This document shows positions 37,283 through 48,426 of a DNA stretch of 64,000 nt, one piece after another. The stretch spans positions 377,501 through 441,500 of the forward strand of contig JAODUP010000165.1 of assembly GCA_025642065.1 (NCBI GenBank), read 5' to 3'. Under the pieces are notes generated by a model that had not been told where the DNA came from, ran no database searches, and saw only the letters and a list, made by a program, of their open reading frames with translations. The stretch is from Paralvinella palmiformis (Eukaryota > Annelida > Polychaeta > Terebellida > Alvinellidae). How positions within the stretch are numbered: the stretch's first letter is position 1; each line of letters begins with the position of its first letter. The translations under genes were made by a program, and so were the position numbers.

Positions 37283-37495
37283 TTGAAACGAATGGGTTTA
37301 AAGATTTACGTCATGTACACATAAAACACCATTTGATATATGTGTGTGTGTGTGTTACAGTTAATCTGTATAATCAGGTAATATGTATATCACCTGAAAT
37401 ATTCAGGTAATACATCTATTGCTAATGGAGATTCAATACAGATCATCTGAAAATTTCAGGTAATATACATATCACCGGATTATACAGATTAACTG

Positions 37496-37528
<33 letters not shown>

Positions 37529-40500
37529 AATTTATGCTAAAAATAAGCACAGCATAAAATAAATAATTTTCAAGTTACAAAAGACATTAACTACTCATAT
37601 ACAACGAGTCAAACCTTTTCTAAAATTAGTCTACATATATGTTGATTCCAACATAGCATATTAAGGTAACCATTGTAATAATAATAATATGCAAAATTTG
37701 TATAGCACACTATATAATCTGTAGGAAGATTACTCTAAGATGATTAACAAGGTAAATAATATAGATGTAGCAGATTTGAATAAATGCTTTTAAAACTATG
37801 CAGATAAATATATCTTTAGCTGTAATAAAAAGGTTAGTTTTTACCATCTTCTTGAAGGTATCAAATGTCTTACACTTCTTGATGGTCAGCGAAAGCCTTT
37901 CTGAAACACCTATTGCTATATGTCATGCCATATGTTCATACCTTCTCATATTCTTTGAACACCTGTTGTAGCTGGTATATATGTCTGATGGCTAAGATCT
38001 TGAGGAAGGTTGATTCGTCGGTTCCCAGCTTGCCTTCACCAGCCTTGTACAGAGCCTTGGCATCCTCTCGGGCCTGGTCATGGTTGACCACTGCCATGGG
38101 TCCGTCCTTCTTCGCCTGTTCCTGCTGAGCTGGAGTCAGTTCTGCCCTGTTAGCCTGCAATTCACCAATTGAGTGGTTTAATCGCACATCGACACAACCA
38201 TTGTGTATTGGATCAATTCAGGATCTATGATCACAAAACGTTTATTCCAAGTGTGATCCCTTTTACTGAGTGGCTGATAATATCTTCTCCTTCCTTCACA
38301 CTAAAGTGATGGGCAAAAGAATACATCAGAGAAATAAAAGCATAAATACAAATATAGAATGAGAGAGTTTTCCCAAAAGTTAAGTAATCTACAACAAATG
38401 TGGTATAGATTTGTGAAAGTTTCTGAATATCAAAGTTAATATGGAGTTTAGGTGATTCTCAAAATGTAAATAATGATCAATGGAAAATGTTTAGTGGTTA
38501 ATCTGGGCACAAGAGAGTGCACTGATTTAAACATAGCCCTATACATTACATATAATTCCCAAACTGTTCAGACATAGCCGAGTCAGAAGTTCATGGAAAG
38601 CAACACACACTCTAGTACAGAACAAACAAATCACAAAATGTGATGTCTCTTAGGTTGATGTAAAGTCCCATTTCTTTTTTAACATTATCAAGCACATATA
38701 AGGCAAATAAAGAAAGTGTTTATGGAAGCCACTGATTGGTGCCAGCTATAGAAATTCAAACTTAAGTAATGTAATTTCAATGCAGAAGTGTACTGATACA
38801 GAGCTGTAAGGATCTATAAACTCACTAACTGTAAGACCAAAACACGTCCCAGGTTAATCACAAAATAGTCCATTACTATTTTTCTTCTACCAACTTCCAA
38901 CATTTGTCAGTATTTACCATAAAGGATGTGACTGAATCTTCTGAAGCTACATTACTAGATCAAAGCAACCGCATAGTGATTATAATAAACACAAAATAAA
39001 CTCACAAACAACGAGAAAAACAAACAATCAAACACATGTCTGACATTACAGTTAACTTTAAATCATGATTTCTGGAGCATTTTGTACTTCTTGCTCGTTT
39101 ATATCATACACTGCTTGTACTGGCTCAGAGAACAAAAACACACTATAGCTATCAGCAATGATAAAGACTACTTTATGTTTACTTACTGAAGAACATAGCA
39201 AGGCATCTCTGCATCTGAAATATTTGAGCCATTAACCACACACATAAAAATGGCCATAACCAGCATCTCGCTAGATAACATAGCATCATCTAACCATAAC
39301 ATACGGTTGAAGGACTACATGCCAGAGAAATGAGATGACTATTGTAGAATGATGTATTTCACAGACATACACAACATTGGGTGGGATTCAATCTGCACTT
39401 CCTGAAATAGGACATTTATTTATCGATGCTTCCTTTCATTTATTTTTTTATTACATGAAGGATAAGATCGGAGTTAATTTTAAACATTGAACCTCCAGAA
39501 GGCCCTATCTTTATAAGGAATAATTTAAGTTAATTCTAAGTCTTATGATTACTTCATACTGATTTGATAATCTCAGTCATTAAAGTAATATTATCACTAG
39601 CCACAGACTTCTCTAGTCAGGACAAACATCAAGAATAATTCTGAATCTCAACTAGGTAATTCTTCACACCAACTGCTATTTACAATTATCAATTTCACTA
39701 CTTGAGATAATAAATGAATGATAAAAGTTAACTGAATCAGCTTTTAGAGCATAATTATGCTATGGATTAAATAATATTATGAAAACTTTACTGATAAAAA
39801 ACCACCAACCTGCAGACAGGATATAAGGAGATTCTTGAAGTGACCACTGGTTTCACTTGATATATCCTTCTCTAAATCCCTGCCAATCTCTGTAAAGAGA
39901 CATTATTCCCTTGCTTAAAAACACAGGCACCAAAAACAAGCAACAACATGTAAATGTGACAACAGATCTGAGTCAGTTTTTACGAATCTGATTCATCAAA
40001 GAATACACACCAGTCTTGTAAATGTTGATCATTTCACGGATCTCCGAATTAGTTCTAGTACAAAGCATCTCCGTCAGAACACTCTCCTTTGTTCCAGCTC
40101 CCTGTGATAATAATAATAACAGATCTTTACACTTGAAGTTTCCATATTACTGGCTTTTAATGTTGAAATAACTATACCCACTGCCACAATAACCTCAATT
40201 TCTTTGTGAGAAGGTATAGATGTGTGTATTTGTCATCTCTAATTCCACTTTTATCATACACAATTCCATATAAAACCCATTAATTTCATTTTAAAACCAA
40301 ACAATTCCAAACTGATAACAATTTCAATTCAGGAATAGAATTAATTGTAAAACAGAAATGGCCTCATGTCATGTGCATGTAGGTGTAAGATAGAGAGAAT
40401 GAGTGAAATAGTGTTATGCTCAAGCCTGGATTTAAGACTGAAGTGCTTCCAATGGCATAACATTTAACAAGCAAATTTTTCACTGCACCAGGGTCTCTGG

Positions 40501-43500
40501 ATAAGAAAAGGATAGCTGTATTCTGGTTATTTATCGTATGGAAACAATTTCAAATTTTTTAAATATCTGCTTTTACCTATGAATTACAGATAAATAAATA
40601 TTACAGAATCAAGAAAAACTGGATCAATAAAGAAGATATTTCAGCAATGTTAAAGATTGTGCATTTATCTCATGTTGCAGTATTTAAAATAATTTAGCAC
40701 TAAAGTACTAAATTCAATTCACTAACACACAACTTCAAAAATAAGAGCTTGCACCTAATATTTCTGTTAAACAAATCAGTTTTTTTTACAAACATCCTTT
40801 CTCATTTCAGAGACCTCAGTTTAATAAAGACATACACTTACGAATTGTCATTCCCCTTTCTGACCCATATTTTTGGATTACATCACTAAAAGGTTGAGAA
40901 AGACATACAGACAAGACTAAAACTCGGTAATATCAGAAACACAACCAACCTTCATAGCTTTCCGCAGTGACCAAGCATCATACTGCGGAGGAGTCATAAA
41001 CAAGGCTACAACCATCTGCTCAAAGTCACCACTCAACTCCGACTTTAGCTCCTTGATCAAATCCTGCAAAAGACAATAATTAAGACCGAGATGTATGATG
41101 TTTTATGGCCATTTTTGTGTACATGGCAAGTTAAATGGTTCGAGTTACCTCCAAAGTTAATGAGCAGAAGAGAAAGATTAAACACCCTTCGGATATGACC
41201 ATGCCAAGATTTGAACTCAGGTGGTTGAGATATGTGGCCAACCATGCTACCAATTTAGATCATGAGGGCAGTTCAATATTGTAAATACCCTAATATTATA
41301 ATTGTAACTGGCATACTCTGACCCTCATTCATTTGGCTGACATTTCAATTCTAAGATTTACTCAGTTCACAGGAAAGTACACAGGACATACTACCCTAAG
41401 TAACCAAAATGTTTAATTATATTATAAATTGTATACCTCTAACAGGTATACTTCTAGGGCCTTCCCTAGGAGAGTCTGGGGCCTGGAACACTTACCCATG
41501 CTAAGACCACAGTGTCAGTGAGAAATATGACAGTGAAACCTTTTTCATGATCATGGATGTCATCTTGCATATTTTTGGCAGGTTTGAGTTTACTCCAGAT
41601 TAAACTGGTTAAGCCCAGTCTGTCAGGTTAAACCTGGATTTTACTAGTTTAACCCAGGTTAAACTGGGTTTTACTCAGGATAGAGTATATTGATTCACAA
41701 ATGTATACTCATCGCTACAGTCTTTATGCAAGATATTATGCTTTGTTGGTGCCCAGACCATTTGAATTGTTCTGTGATGAGTCGAGCTCGTCCGTTAAAT
41801 CTTCCACTGAAGCCTAAAAGGTGGGGCCAATTCTATTGATCTATTTAGCAATTAGATGACCAAAAACTATTAGAAAGAACACTGCCCTTCAGTTTGGCTG
41901 GTGTTAGTTATACGAATGTGGTTGACCATGCAGTGCCAGGTAGCTTTGCTTAATCCCTCAAGTGGCAAGAGATCGAGATAACTGCCAAATTATTATAAAA
42001 TGGCTTCTATTAATCCATATTGTAAAATTTCCATATAAATGTGAGTCCCACATGGTTATTTACATATATGGCTTCAGTACAACCAAAAGTGATATAAAGT
42101 GGGACAAAATAAAGGTTGAATTATAATCTAAAAGGATGATGACAATGGAAATTATAATAAAATCCTTTCCATCAACAGAGCATTGAATCCAAATGGGAAA
42201 CAACGTATATAATTTCAAAAACATATGTCAACATTTAGCATACAAATTCGGATTTATTCAATATGTAATACATCGGGTCATTGAACAAATCTAGTCATTC
42301 TTAATAATGTGTATATATAACATGTTTATATTCTATTTTTATCTTCTAGTTAATAGGAGTTCGATATATTCTTATATCAGTATATTATAATGATTTAATT
42401 TAGTTGATTAAGTTTATTTTATTTGTCTTTTTTTAATCATACTATTACGTCACCACTATATTGTAATATATTATTACATGTCATTTTAACATTTTACGTT
42501 TATATGTCTTGTATTGTAAAGCACTTTTGAACATGATATAGTTTATGAAAAGAGTGCTATATAAATATGGTATATAATAATAATGACCAAAACCAGAACA
42601 ACACAAATTAATAAAGGGAACAGAATTGCCAAACATCAAAGGTTTACCTTGCCAAACATCGTTTTAAACATCTTTTTTAGTTCCTGTCTCTGCTGATTGG
42701 AACAGTGTGACACAATATCAATAATAGCCTTCTCATCAGTACCTAGTACAATAAAATCAACTTATTCACAGTCAAATATTCATTGATATCATTAGTACAA
42801 CAAAAATGTGCTACACATACAAATGAAAGATGATACATTATAAATTTAGGCACACATAATCATAATATTCACATATTATACAGCACAGGCAGCCTTTATC
42901 AATTGCATTTCACGATGTAGAAACATTTCACACACTAATACATTAATAATGTCATAATATTTAATAGATTACATATCAATAAGTGACATAATATTGATAG
43001 AGATTTATTTAATATCTAAGCAAGTAAATATTTGTCTACAATTTTTGCAGATTATGATACTGTATCACTTGGTTTCCTAATCTTCAAAAATCTACATGGT
43101 TTTAGAATACGACTGGCTGTATATAACAATTGGTTTGTTAAATATAATGCTTCTAGCTTGTTTCACTGTTAACCCTGCTCCAGTATCATGACCTATTGGT
43201 ATCATACAGTCTGTCATTATCATTTAATCACACAATATGTGTATACTCATAAAATATCACTAATTTACATAAACGTGGAGCTTTATATTCTAGTATAATT
43301 GAAATACAAAAACGAAGGATTTTATTTATTAAATAAACATTGATACAAATCCAGACTCCTACTTTTAACTGCAATATATTTGACCAATTATGAATACACT
43401 GTGCTGTGAACATCACAATATAGTGAATACATTGATACCGAGTCATTTTTATGAGGATTACGTACAAAACGTAGATTGATTACAAATTTATCAAAGTTAA

Positions 43501-43849
43501 AATAAACCAATCCACTATGAAAATTAGCCATCCTGCTGATATAAAAATTTAATGTTAAAATTTTATTAGATCTGTCACTTATCAATTAAACAATAGACTA
43601 GTCCATCTTTCTAAAACTCTGTCAAACCCAGGTTTAAATTCTGAATTTCTACATACAGCCACAGAAAAATACCATCTTGTACAATATCTGCTTAAATAAC
43701 TGAAGTTAAATCTGACAGAAAAGATATATATTTAGCATACCAAGTCCTTTCATAGCCTTTTTCAATATATCAGCATCTTTTTCGGGATCAAATGGATCTG
43801 CCGGTTGTACTGTACCGAACAACCTCCCTGATGTATCACCTGATGCCAT
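33162..43849 (-). CDS. Annexin, complete, nine coding exons, 336 aa
   Basis: A calcium-dependent phospholipid-binding protein of the cytosolic membrane face. The spliced CDS is 1011 nt, and all eight introns have GT/AG borders and matching phases. A short N-terminal head (about 20 residues) precedes four annexin repeats. Type-2 calcium motifs are MKGLGTD (residues 33-39), MKGAGTKE (105-112), GEGKLGTDE (202-210) and MKGAGTDE (278-285). Each is followed about 40 residues later by the acidic cap in [22 protein letters not shown] and KSETSGDF. The end, [13 protein letters not shown], is a standard annexin C-terminus. The short head resembles A13 or invertebrate B-type annexins rather than A7/A11. 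Exons: 43741-43849, 42648-42742, 40950-41063, 40011-40101, 39810-39889, 37942-38154, 36014-36089, 33934-34046, 33162-33281. Confidence 0.97.
33388..33550 (-). mobile_element. SINE family B, minus copy
   Basis: The minus strand reads GGCAATCCGATGGCTTGGTG, GATTAGAAC and GGATTTGAATCCAGC (near B box), then AGTCACCTCTTGGCC and AAACAACTCAACTTG. It lies in the last annexin intron. Confidence 0.75.
33934..34046 (-). CDS. Annexin exon 8, repeat 4
   Basis: It encodes [37 protein letters not shown], phase 1 to 0. VVSRSE followed by IDL in the next exon is a strongly conserved annexin stretch. Confidence 0.96.
34617..34945 (-). mobile_element. SINE family C, minus copy
   Basis: The plus text ATTTATATAGTGCCCTATTC, CCTTGGGAGTTGAGAT (inverse), CAGGTGCTCC and CCTCGAACCTGCAACCG mirrors the copy at 26187-26530. 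It lies in the annexin intron between exons 7 and 8. Confidence 0.85.
35547..35724 (-). mobile_element. SINE family A, minus copy
   Basis: Plus text TTTTACGGCCATTTTTGTGC, GGTAGGCTAAATGG, GAAGCGAAGTCAAAGTTGAA and CAAGATTCGAACTCAGG (inverse B box) is in family order. Confidence 0.85.
36014..36089 (-). CDS. Annexin exon 7, repeat 3
   Basis: It encodes [20 protein letters not shown] and GMKAV, phase 0 to 1. Confidence 0.95.
36640..36657. repeat. Poly-G run
   Basis: A run of ten or more G in an annexin intron. Confidence 0.8.
36729..36886 (-). mobile_element. SINE family A, minus copy (head truncated)
   Basis: It has GTAGGCTAAATGGGCTGAGC, CAAAGGTAACGAGGTGAAGT and CAAGATCTGAACTCGGG. The tRNA-like A-box part is eroded. 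Confidence 0.8.
37236..37276. repeat. (TA)n microsatellite
   Basis: A TA tract with one slip. Confidence 0.9.
37355..37498. mobile_element. Small palindromic MITE, copy 2
   Basis: It starts TTACAGTTAATCTGTATAAT and ends with the inverse ATTATACAGATTAACTGTAA. Internal CAGGTAAT/ATTACCTG hairpins match copy 1 at 24379-24521. It lies in an annexin intron and is flanked by TG and TA microsatellites. Confidence 0.9.
37675..37760 (-). repeat. Fragment of a SINE C-like tail
   Basis: An ATA tract, then TTGTATAGCACACTATATAA and TTACTCTAAGATGATTAAC, parallels the 3' end of SINE C read in minus orientation, with many differences. Confidence 0.45.
37942..38154 (-). CDS. Annexin exon 6, inter-repeat linker and repeat 3
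   Basis: It encodes 71 residues, from [19 protein letters not shown] through [10 protein letters not shown] to VFKEYEK, phase 0 at both ends. The LYKAGE-type start of repeat 3 is typical of annexins. Confidence 0.96.
39810..39889 (-). CDS. Annexin exon 5, repeat 2
   Basis: It encodes [20 protein letters not shown] and ends ISCLQ, phase 1 to 0. Confidence 0.95.
40011..40101 (-). CDS. Annexin exon 4, repeat 2
   Basis: It encodes [20 protein letters not shown] through INIYKT, phase 0 to 1. The aspartate of the GTD motif is lysine here. Confidence 0.95.
40950..41063 (-). CDS. Annexin exon 3, repeat 1 to 2
   Basis: It encodes [20 protein letters not shown] and ends at LRKAMK, phase 0 to 0. A SINE A copy begins only about 27 bases upstream of its acceptor. 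Confidence 0.95.
41091..41270 (-). mobile_element. SINE family A, minus copy
   Basis: It has ATGTTTTATGGCCATTTTTG, ACATGGCAAGTTAAATGG, ACCTCCAAAGTTAATGAGC and CAAGATTTGAACTCAGGTGG. It sits about 27 bases from the acceptor of annexin exon 3, so it overlaps the likely branch-point region. Confidence 0.85.
42280..42590 (+). repeat. Dispersed repeat family G (LINE- or SINE-type 3' tail), copy 1
   Basis: It shares with 56010-56345 the ordered blocks ATTGAACAAATCTA, CAGTATATTATAATGATTTA, TCTTGTATTGTAAAGCAC and GTGCTATATAAATAT. It ends in ATAATAATAATG. AAAGCAC plus GCTATATAAAT is the kind of tail used by several non-LTR elements. Confidence 0.75.
42648..42742 (-). CDS. Annexin exon 2, repeat 1
   Basis: It completes [17 protein letters not shown] and runs to KTMFGK. 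Phase 1 to 0. Confidence 0.95.
43741..43849 (-). CDS. Annexin exon 1 (coding part)
   Basis: The exon itself runs to 43860, with the acceptor TTATTTTCAG after that, so an upstream non-coding exon exists. The ATG is the first in the exon and opens [20 protein letters not shown]. It ends in phase 1 within KGLG. Confidence 0.93.
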
Positions 43850-43860
43850 TCTATTCGGAT

Positions 43861-46800
43861 CTGAAAATAATCCATATTGATCGTAAGTGATACATGATTA
43901 TCTGCTTGTGTTAGATCACATGCTTTCACGGACACATTCAATAATAAATTACAATAAGGTGGGAAATTTAGACAAATAAAAATTCATGATGCAAATTTTA
44001 CTGTACCATTGAATAAATGAATGACCACCAAGTCTCCAAATATATACAATATACATACACACACCAAAATTTCTTTTTAGATTCTTCCTTTTACCATTAA
44101 AGATCACTTTTTTATGCTCACAACAAAACCAATCATGCCAACAATCATCCTTTCTCCACAGAATATCCTCAACATTACTATTTTCCAGTATGATCGAAAT
44201 CATGCAATTCTAATGTGGCATCGAAGAAGGCTTTCAATAATTTTTAGCTTTTTTCTTCTTAATTTAATACAATTAATTGTGGCTGTTCTGCCATGAACTA
44301 CAATTATTTCTATCAGATTGCTTTACTCATCACAGTGTCACCAGGTAGCTGGAGCACCCTAGGTTTTTCCTCTTATTTAGCCCCATCAATGATCATACAA
44401 TGAGACATGAGATGAAACATCCGTCACTCTCAGAGGTTTTATTATGAAATAAAGTAAGAGGGCACAATAAAAATACCAGGGTCAGATATTGGTAGGACTC
44501 AATGACCTACGATGGTACAAAGTGGCATCTTATGTGAATAATATGGATTTGTCATTGGAATCAAAAAGAGCCACTTCTCTACACAAGGGTAGGCGGGTCA
44601 AATGATCCGGATCCCTGCTTCTAACAAAACCACTGACTCTACAGCCTTTTCAACAGCAGCTGACATTATACATTGCCTATTTTTTCAGGGGTGAGCCCTA
44701 TACCCACCATTCCAATGAATAAGGGCTAATACTCTGTTAGGTTAGTGTGACTACCCCCCCCCCCCCATCCATATCTCCCTGTAGCCATGCCACGGCACTG
44801 TATTCTTACAGGCCACCACAAATGAGATGCTGCCAATTTTTTGTAAGGGGTCATCTACTCTATTCTCTACTGAAAAGGCTGCTCTAATGATGATAGAGGA
44901 CAGACAGAACTATGCCTGAGTGAGGAAACAGCCTGGCAAGAGTTTATAACCCTACAGACAAAAGGGATGTTCAAATTGGAAAGAGACTGTACCCAGGCTG
45001 GCCTTACTCCTATTGGATATAGCTGACATGCACTCTGTCACAGTGTCAGTTCTTCTACAATCAAAAATACTTGCTGATGACACAAAACTCGACCAACCAG
45101 TGACTACATTAAATGATTATTGTCAACTACCCACTGGTCCCAGCAGTAGTTGTTGTGGTTTCAACTACGTATCATTGGATAGGTAATACATATGGCCTTA
45201 TTGCACATATACATCCCAGGCTAATTCAAAGCCTAGGCAATGCACAGGATAAATTTATCTATCCATTTCTGGAACAAAATTATATTTGTGTGGGAAATTC
45301 ACAATGAACAAAACTGCAGAAATGATCGCATATTTTTTAGTGGAATTTCGAAGGCAAAAACTGAAAAAGATCATGAAACCGGAACCTAAACGTAAAAAAC
45401 TAAGACTAAGTTGGTCATATATTGCCCGTTAAAGACAACCTACTCTCTGGCTACTGTCTAGACTACTACCCTAAGACTAAAGTAATAGCAGTTAATGGAA
45501 TTTTCCAAACGCCATATCCCATTATCATATGGGATATGCCAACTGTGATCATAGTTATGGGTATTTAAAATAGTTAAGTAGACAGATCTAGACGTCTATC
45601 ATTACATCTGAAACGTACCATAATGATGATATGTTTGCTATTTCGGTTAGAGTAAAGGAGGTAAACTTCGGGCAACCTTGTTTTGACTTCATTCACAGCT
45701 ACGTTCATCTTGCACCAATAAAAAGAATACCCCTTTTCACTTCGTATAAAGAAGCACGTTTTCCTGTTTACATTCAATATTTCAAGACACGCGAGAGTTT
45801 GGCTAAGTATGTCCGTCGTCTTGTTGGCAAAACACGCGAAAATACCAAATCATCCAGTCTCTTTTCATACCTGTTTCTATCATGTAAGTAGATGTTTGAA
45901 TCTTTACTTAGTGTGAATGTATTAATTACTAATGGCAATGCTTCAATGTAATAATGTAAAAATAAATTGTACTTAAATAAGGTGATTTTAGCCGAATTAT
46001 TGGCTGCCCAAAATTACACCACTACCATTCGGACTAGTGCCCAAAGTTAACATTCTAAATTTTCGTTTGTTACCAAATGAAGCATTATAGGTGCGTTTAG
46101 AAATAGCCCGGAAATCGTTATGACCAAACCTGTCCGAAGTAAACCTCCCTTACTCTAATATCTGACGTCAAATTTGACCACCACTCAAAACAATTTATCG
46201 CCAAAACCCAGAAAATGTTGGCTAATGATGGGTAATTTGTCTATCGCGTGAATATCTGAAGTGAAAGAAATTAATTAACTTTAACACAGAACATTAGTCA
46301 TGATTAGACTCTAGTATTAAATAAATAATCCATAATTATGATAATACCGATAAAAAGAAGCAAGGAATTAATTGCCAATTGATACAAATTACTTACACGG
46401 TATTAATGATAAAGCGAAAGCCACGACCTTGCACGTAATGCCTATATATCTGTATCACCTGTTATTAAAACACCTTAAATCATTGACCTAAAATACCCGC
46501 AATAAATGTTTGACAGGAAGAGGAAGTAGACTGTCAAACAGAACACGCGGGGTGTTTCCCCCATACATTACGTAATTGGTACGATTCAACCCCACTGCTA
46601 ACCCGCCCTCACTAACAGTTCGGCCCCTGAAAAAGAAAATACGTATATTTCATCGTTGGCCAGATTATCACTGTTACTTATCACTGATGATTTTAGGTGT
46701 TTACTTTAAACAATGTCAACAACGTAAATTATTTATCGCAAAAATTACTATAATTTCAATATGTACTTAAATACTATAATTAACTACCTTAATTAGTATA

Positions 46801-46984
46801 ATATCATTAAGACTGATCAAGCCACATCGTATCGTACGTTGGATAATCAAGTCACCGTTATTACTCACACAGGTAACCATGCAGCCTATTATTACTATCA
46901 CTACTGCCAATCAGAAGTCAGTGATCCCTGTACCATCAACACACAGCACCCCAAGTGGTGATGCCACGCAAGTGGTAGTCAACC
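43861..46984. other. Annexin upstream region
   Basis: A non-coding first exon and the promoter should lie somewhere here, since exon 1 begins with an acceptor, but I cannot place them. A poly-C run occurs at about 44754-44766. The plus frame at 45631-45891 encodes 86 residues with no recognisable domain. LADDTKLD at about 45070 resembles a reverse transcriptase core by chance or as a very old trace. Nothing else is supported. Confidence 0.5.
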
Positions 46985-47196
46985 ACACTGAGGGAAGCCC
47001 GATTTGATTAATGATGAACTTGATGTACACAAATGTAGATACGTTAACCAACAAGATGAACGAATTGCTGCTGCTGACTGACATGTATAATTTGGACGTG
47101 GTCATGGTAACGGAGGTAAAGCCGAAACACTCTACAGAACCTACTAGTACTAGTGAGTCTATGATCACACTGAACGGGTACCAGTCCTACACCAAC

Positions 47197-47585
47197 CTGG
47201 ATGCAGGATGGTTGGTTTGGTTGTTCGGGGAGAATCCCCAGGCTGTCGCTTAATCACCACAGCCTCTATGTTGGAGTGGTTGAGAAATCTCCTCCCCCAC
47301 CACTCACAGGGGAGCAGTACGGAAAGATGGAGCCGAAATACCCTGAGGGTGGTCACTGCCAGAGTGTTTTACGTCCTCAGGGGTTTTTTAACGTCCCCCT
47401 TTATTTTAAATAATTCAGTGGAGACGGCAGCGCCATTTAACGTGGTCATCCACCCACGATGTAGTGAGCCGAGAAATTAATTCCTGGAAAAGTTTCGACC
47501 TCTTACGGGGTTCGAACCTGCGACCGTTGGCACCAAGTGCCGAGTGCTTAACCGCTAGGCCACCGGAGCTCACTGGATGCAGGAT
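47197..47585 (-). mobile_element. SINE family F inserted in the LINE, with 13-bp target-site duplication
   Basis: CTGGATGCAGGAT occurs at 47197-47209 and again at 47573-47585. The SINE body is 47210-47572. On the minus strand its head reads CCGGTGGCCTAGCGGTTAAG (A box) and CAGGTTCGAACCCCGTAAG (B box), about as clean as possible. Removing the insert joins the LINE reading frame without a shift. Confidence 0.95.
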
Positions 47586-47924
47586 CACATAGAGGAATTA
47601 CTATATATGTCTCGAACAGCGTTGACCACCTAGTGACTATGAAGAAAACATTTTGCTACAGACATGGGGCCATTTCAATTCCGGATTTGAAATTGACCAC
47701 CAATCCAATTCCGGAATCTGAATTTGAATTGATTATTAAAAAAAAAATGGAATTTGAATTGAGAAATTGTCAATTTGAATTTGAATTGAGAAATTTTGAA
47801 TTGGAATTGAAGTTTTCTACAAAAAATGAAATCCACAAACTAATTTATAATTTTTACAACGTTAACACTTACATCTGGTGTTACCAATATACTTGAACCA
47901 AAATGATCCAGAATTTGGTTCCTT

Positions 47925-47928
<4 letters not shown>

Positions 47929-47974
<46 letters not shown>
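47929..47974. repeat. (TA)n microsatellite
   Basis: A TA tract in the first internal copy of the inverted-repeat element. Confidence 0.9.
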
Positions 47975-47976
<2 letters not shown>

Positions 47977-48387
47977 GCACACCGACCGTTGCACCCCAAA
48001 TGAGCGTTTAACCAATTAAATTGTTTGGATACCGTGGGATCCGTCCACAACATATCTTTTGTAAACTCACCATATGTCAATGGTTTAGTACACAACAGGG
48101 TGGTGAAAGTATAAACAGAGGATATGACCCCTGCTGGGTGGAACTAAGCAAAAACATTCGTTTCAGGGCTCCTACTGGACAGTGGAATATAAATACATCT
48201 TTGATGATTATAAAATACAATTTTACATGGGGAAGCACCCAAGACTATGATCCACCACTTGATATCATCAAATATCTCTTTAGCTAAAAGTACCTTGTGG
48301 TTAGGCTTTTGCAATTTTTTACCACGTTAACACTTACATGTGGTGTTACCAATATACTGGAACCAAATTGATCCAGAACTTTGGTTC

Positions 48388-48390
<3 letters not shown>

Positions 48391-48422
<32 letters not shown>
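48391..48422. repeat. (TA)n microsatellite
   Basis: A TA tract in the second internal copy. Confidence 0.9.

Positions 48423-48426
<4 letters not shown>

Noticed and set aside
41580..41680. Reiterated CAGGTTAAAC / AACCTGG motif with small palindromes
   Set aside because: Short and local. Could be a decayed repeat but too little to call.
45060..45095. LADDTKLD, similar to a reverse transcriptase core
   Set aside because: Only eight residues match, with no flanking reverse transcriptase sequence in any frame.
45631..45891. 86-codon plus frame upstream of the annexin
   Set aside because: No recognisable domain or splice sites that fit, and codon use is unremarkable. It could be a novel small gene but nothing supports it.
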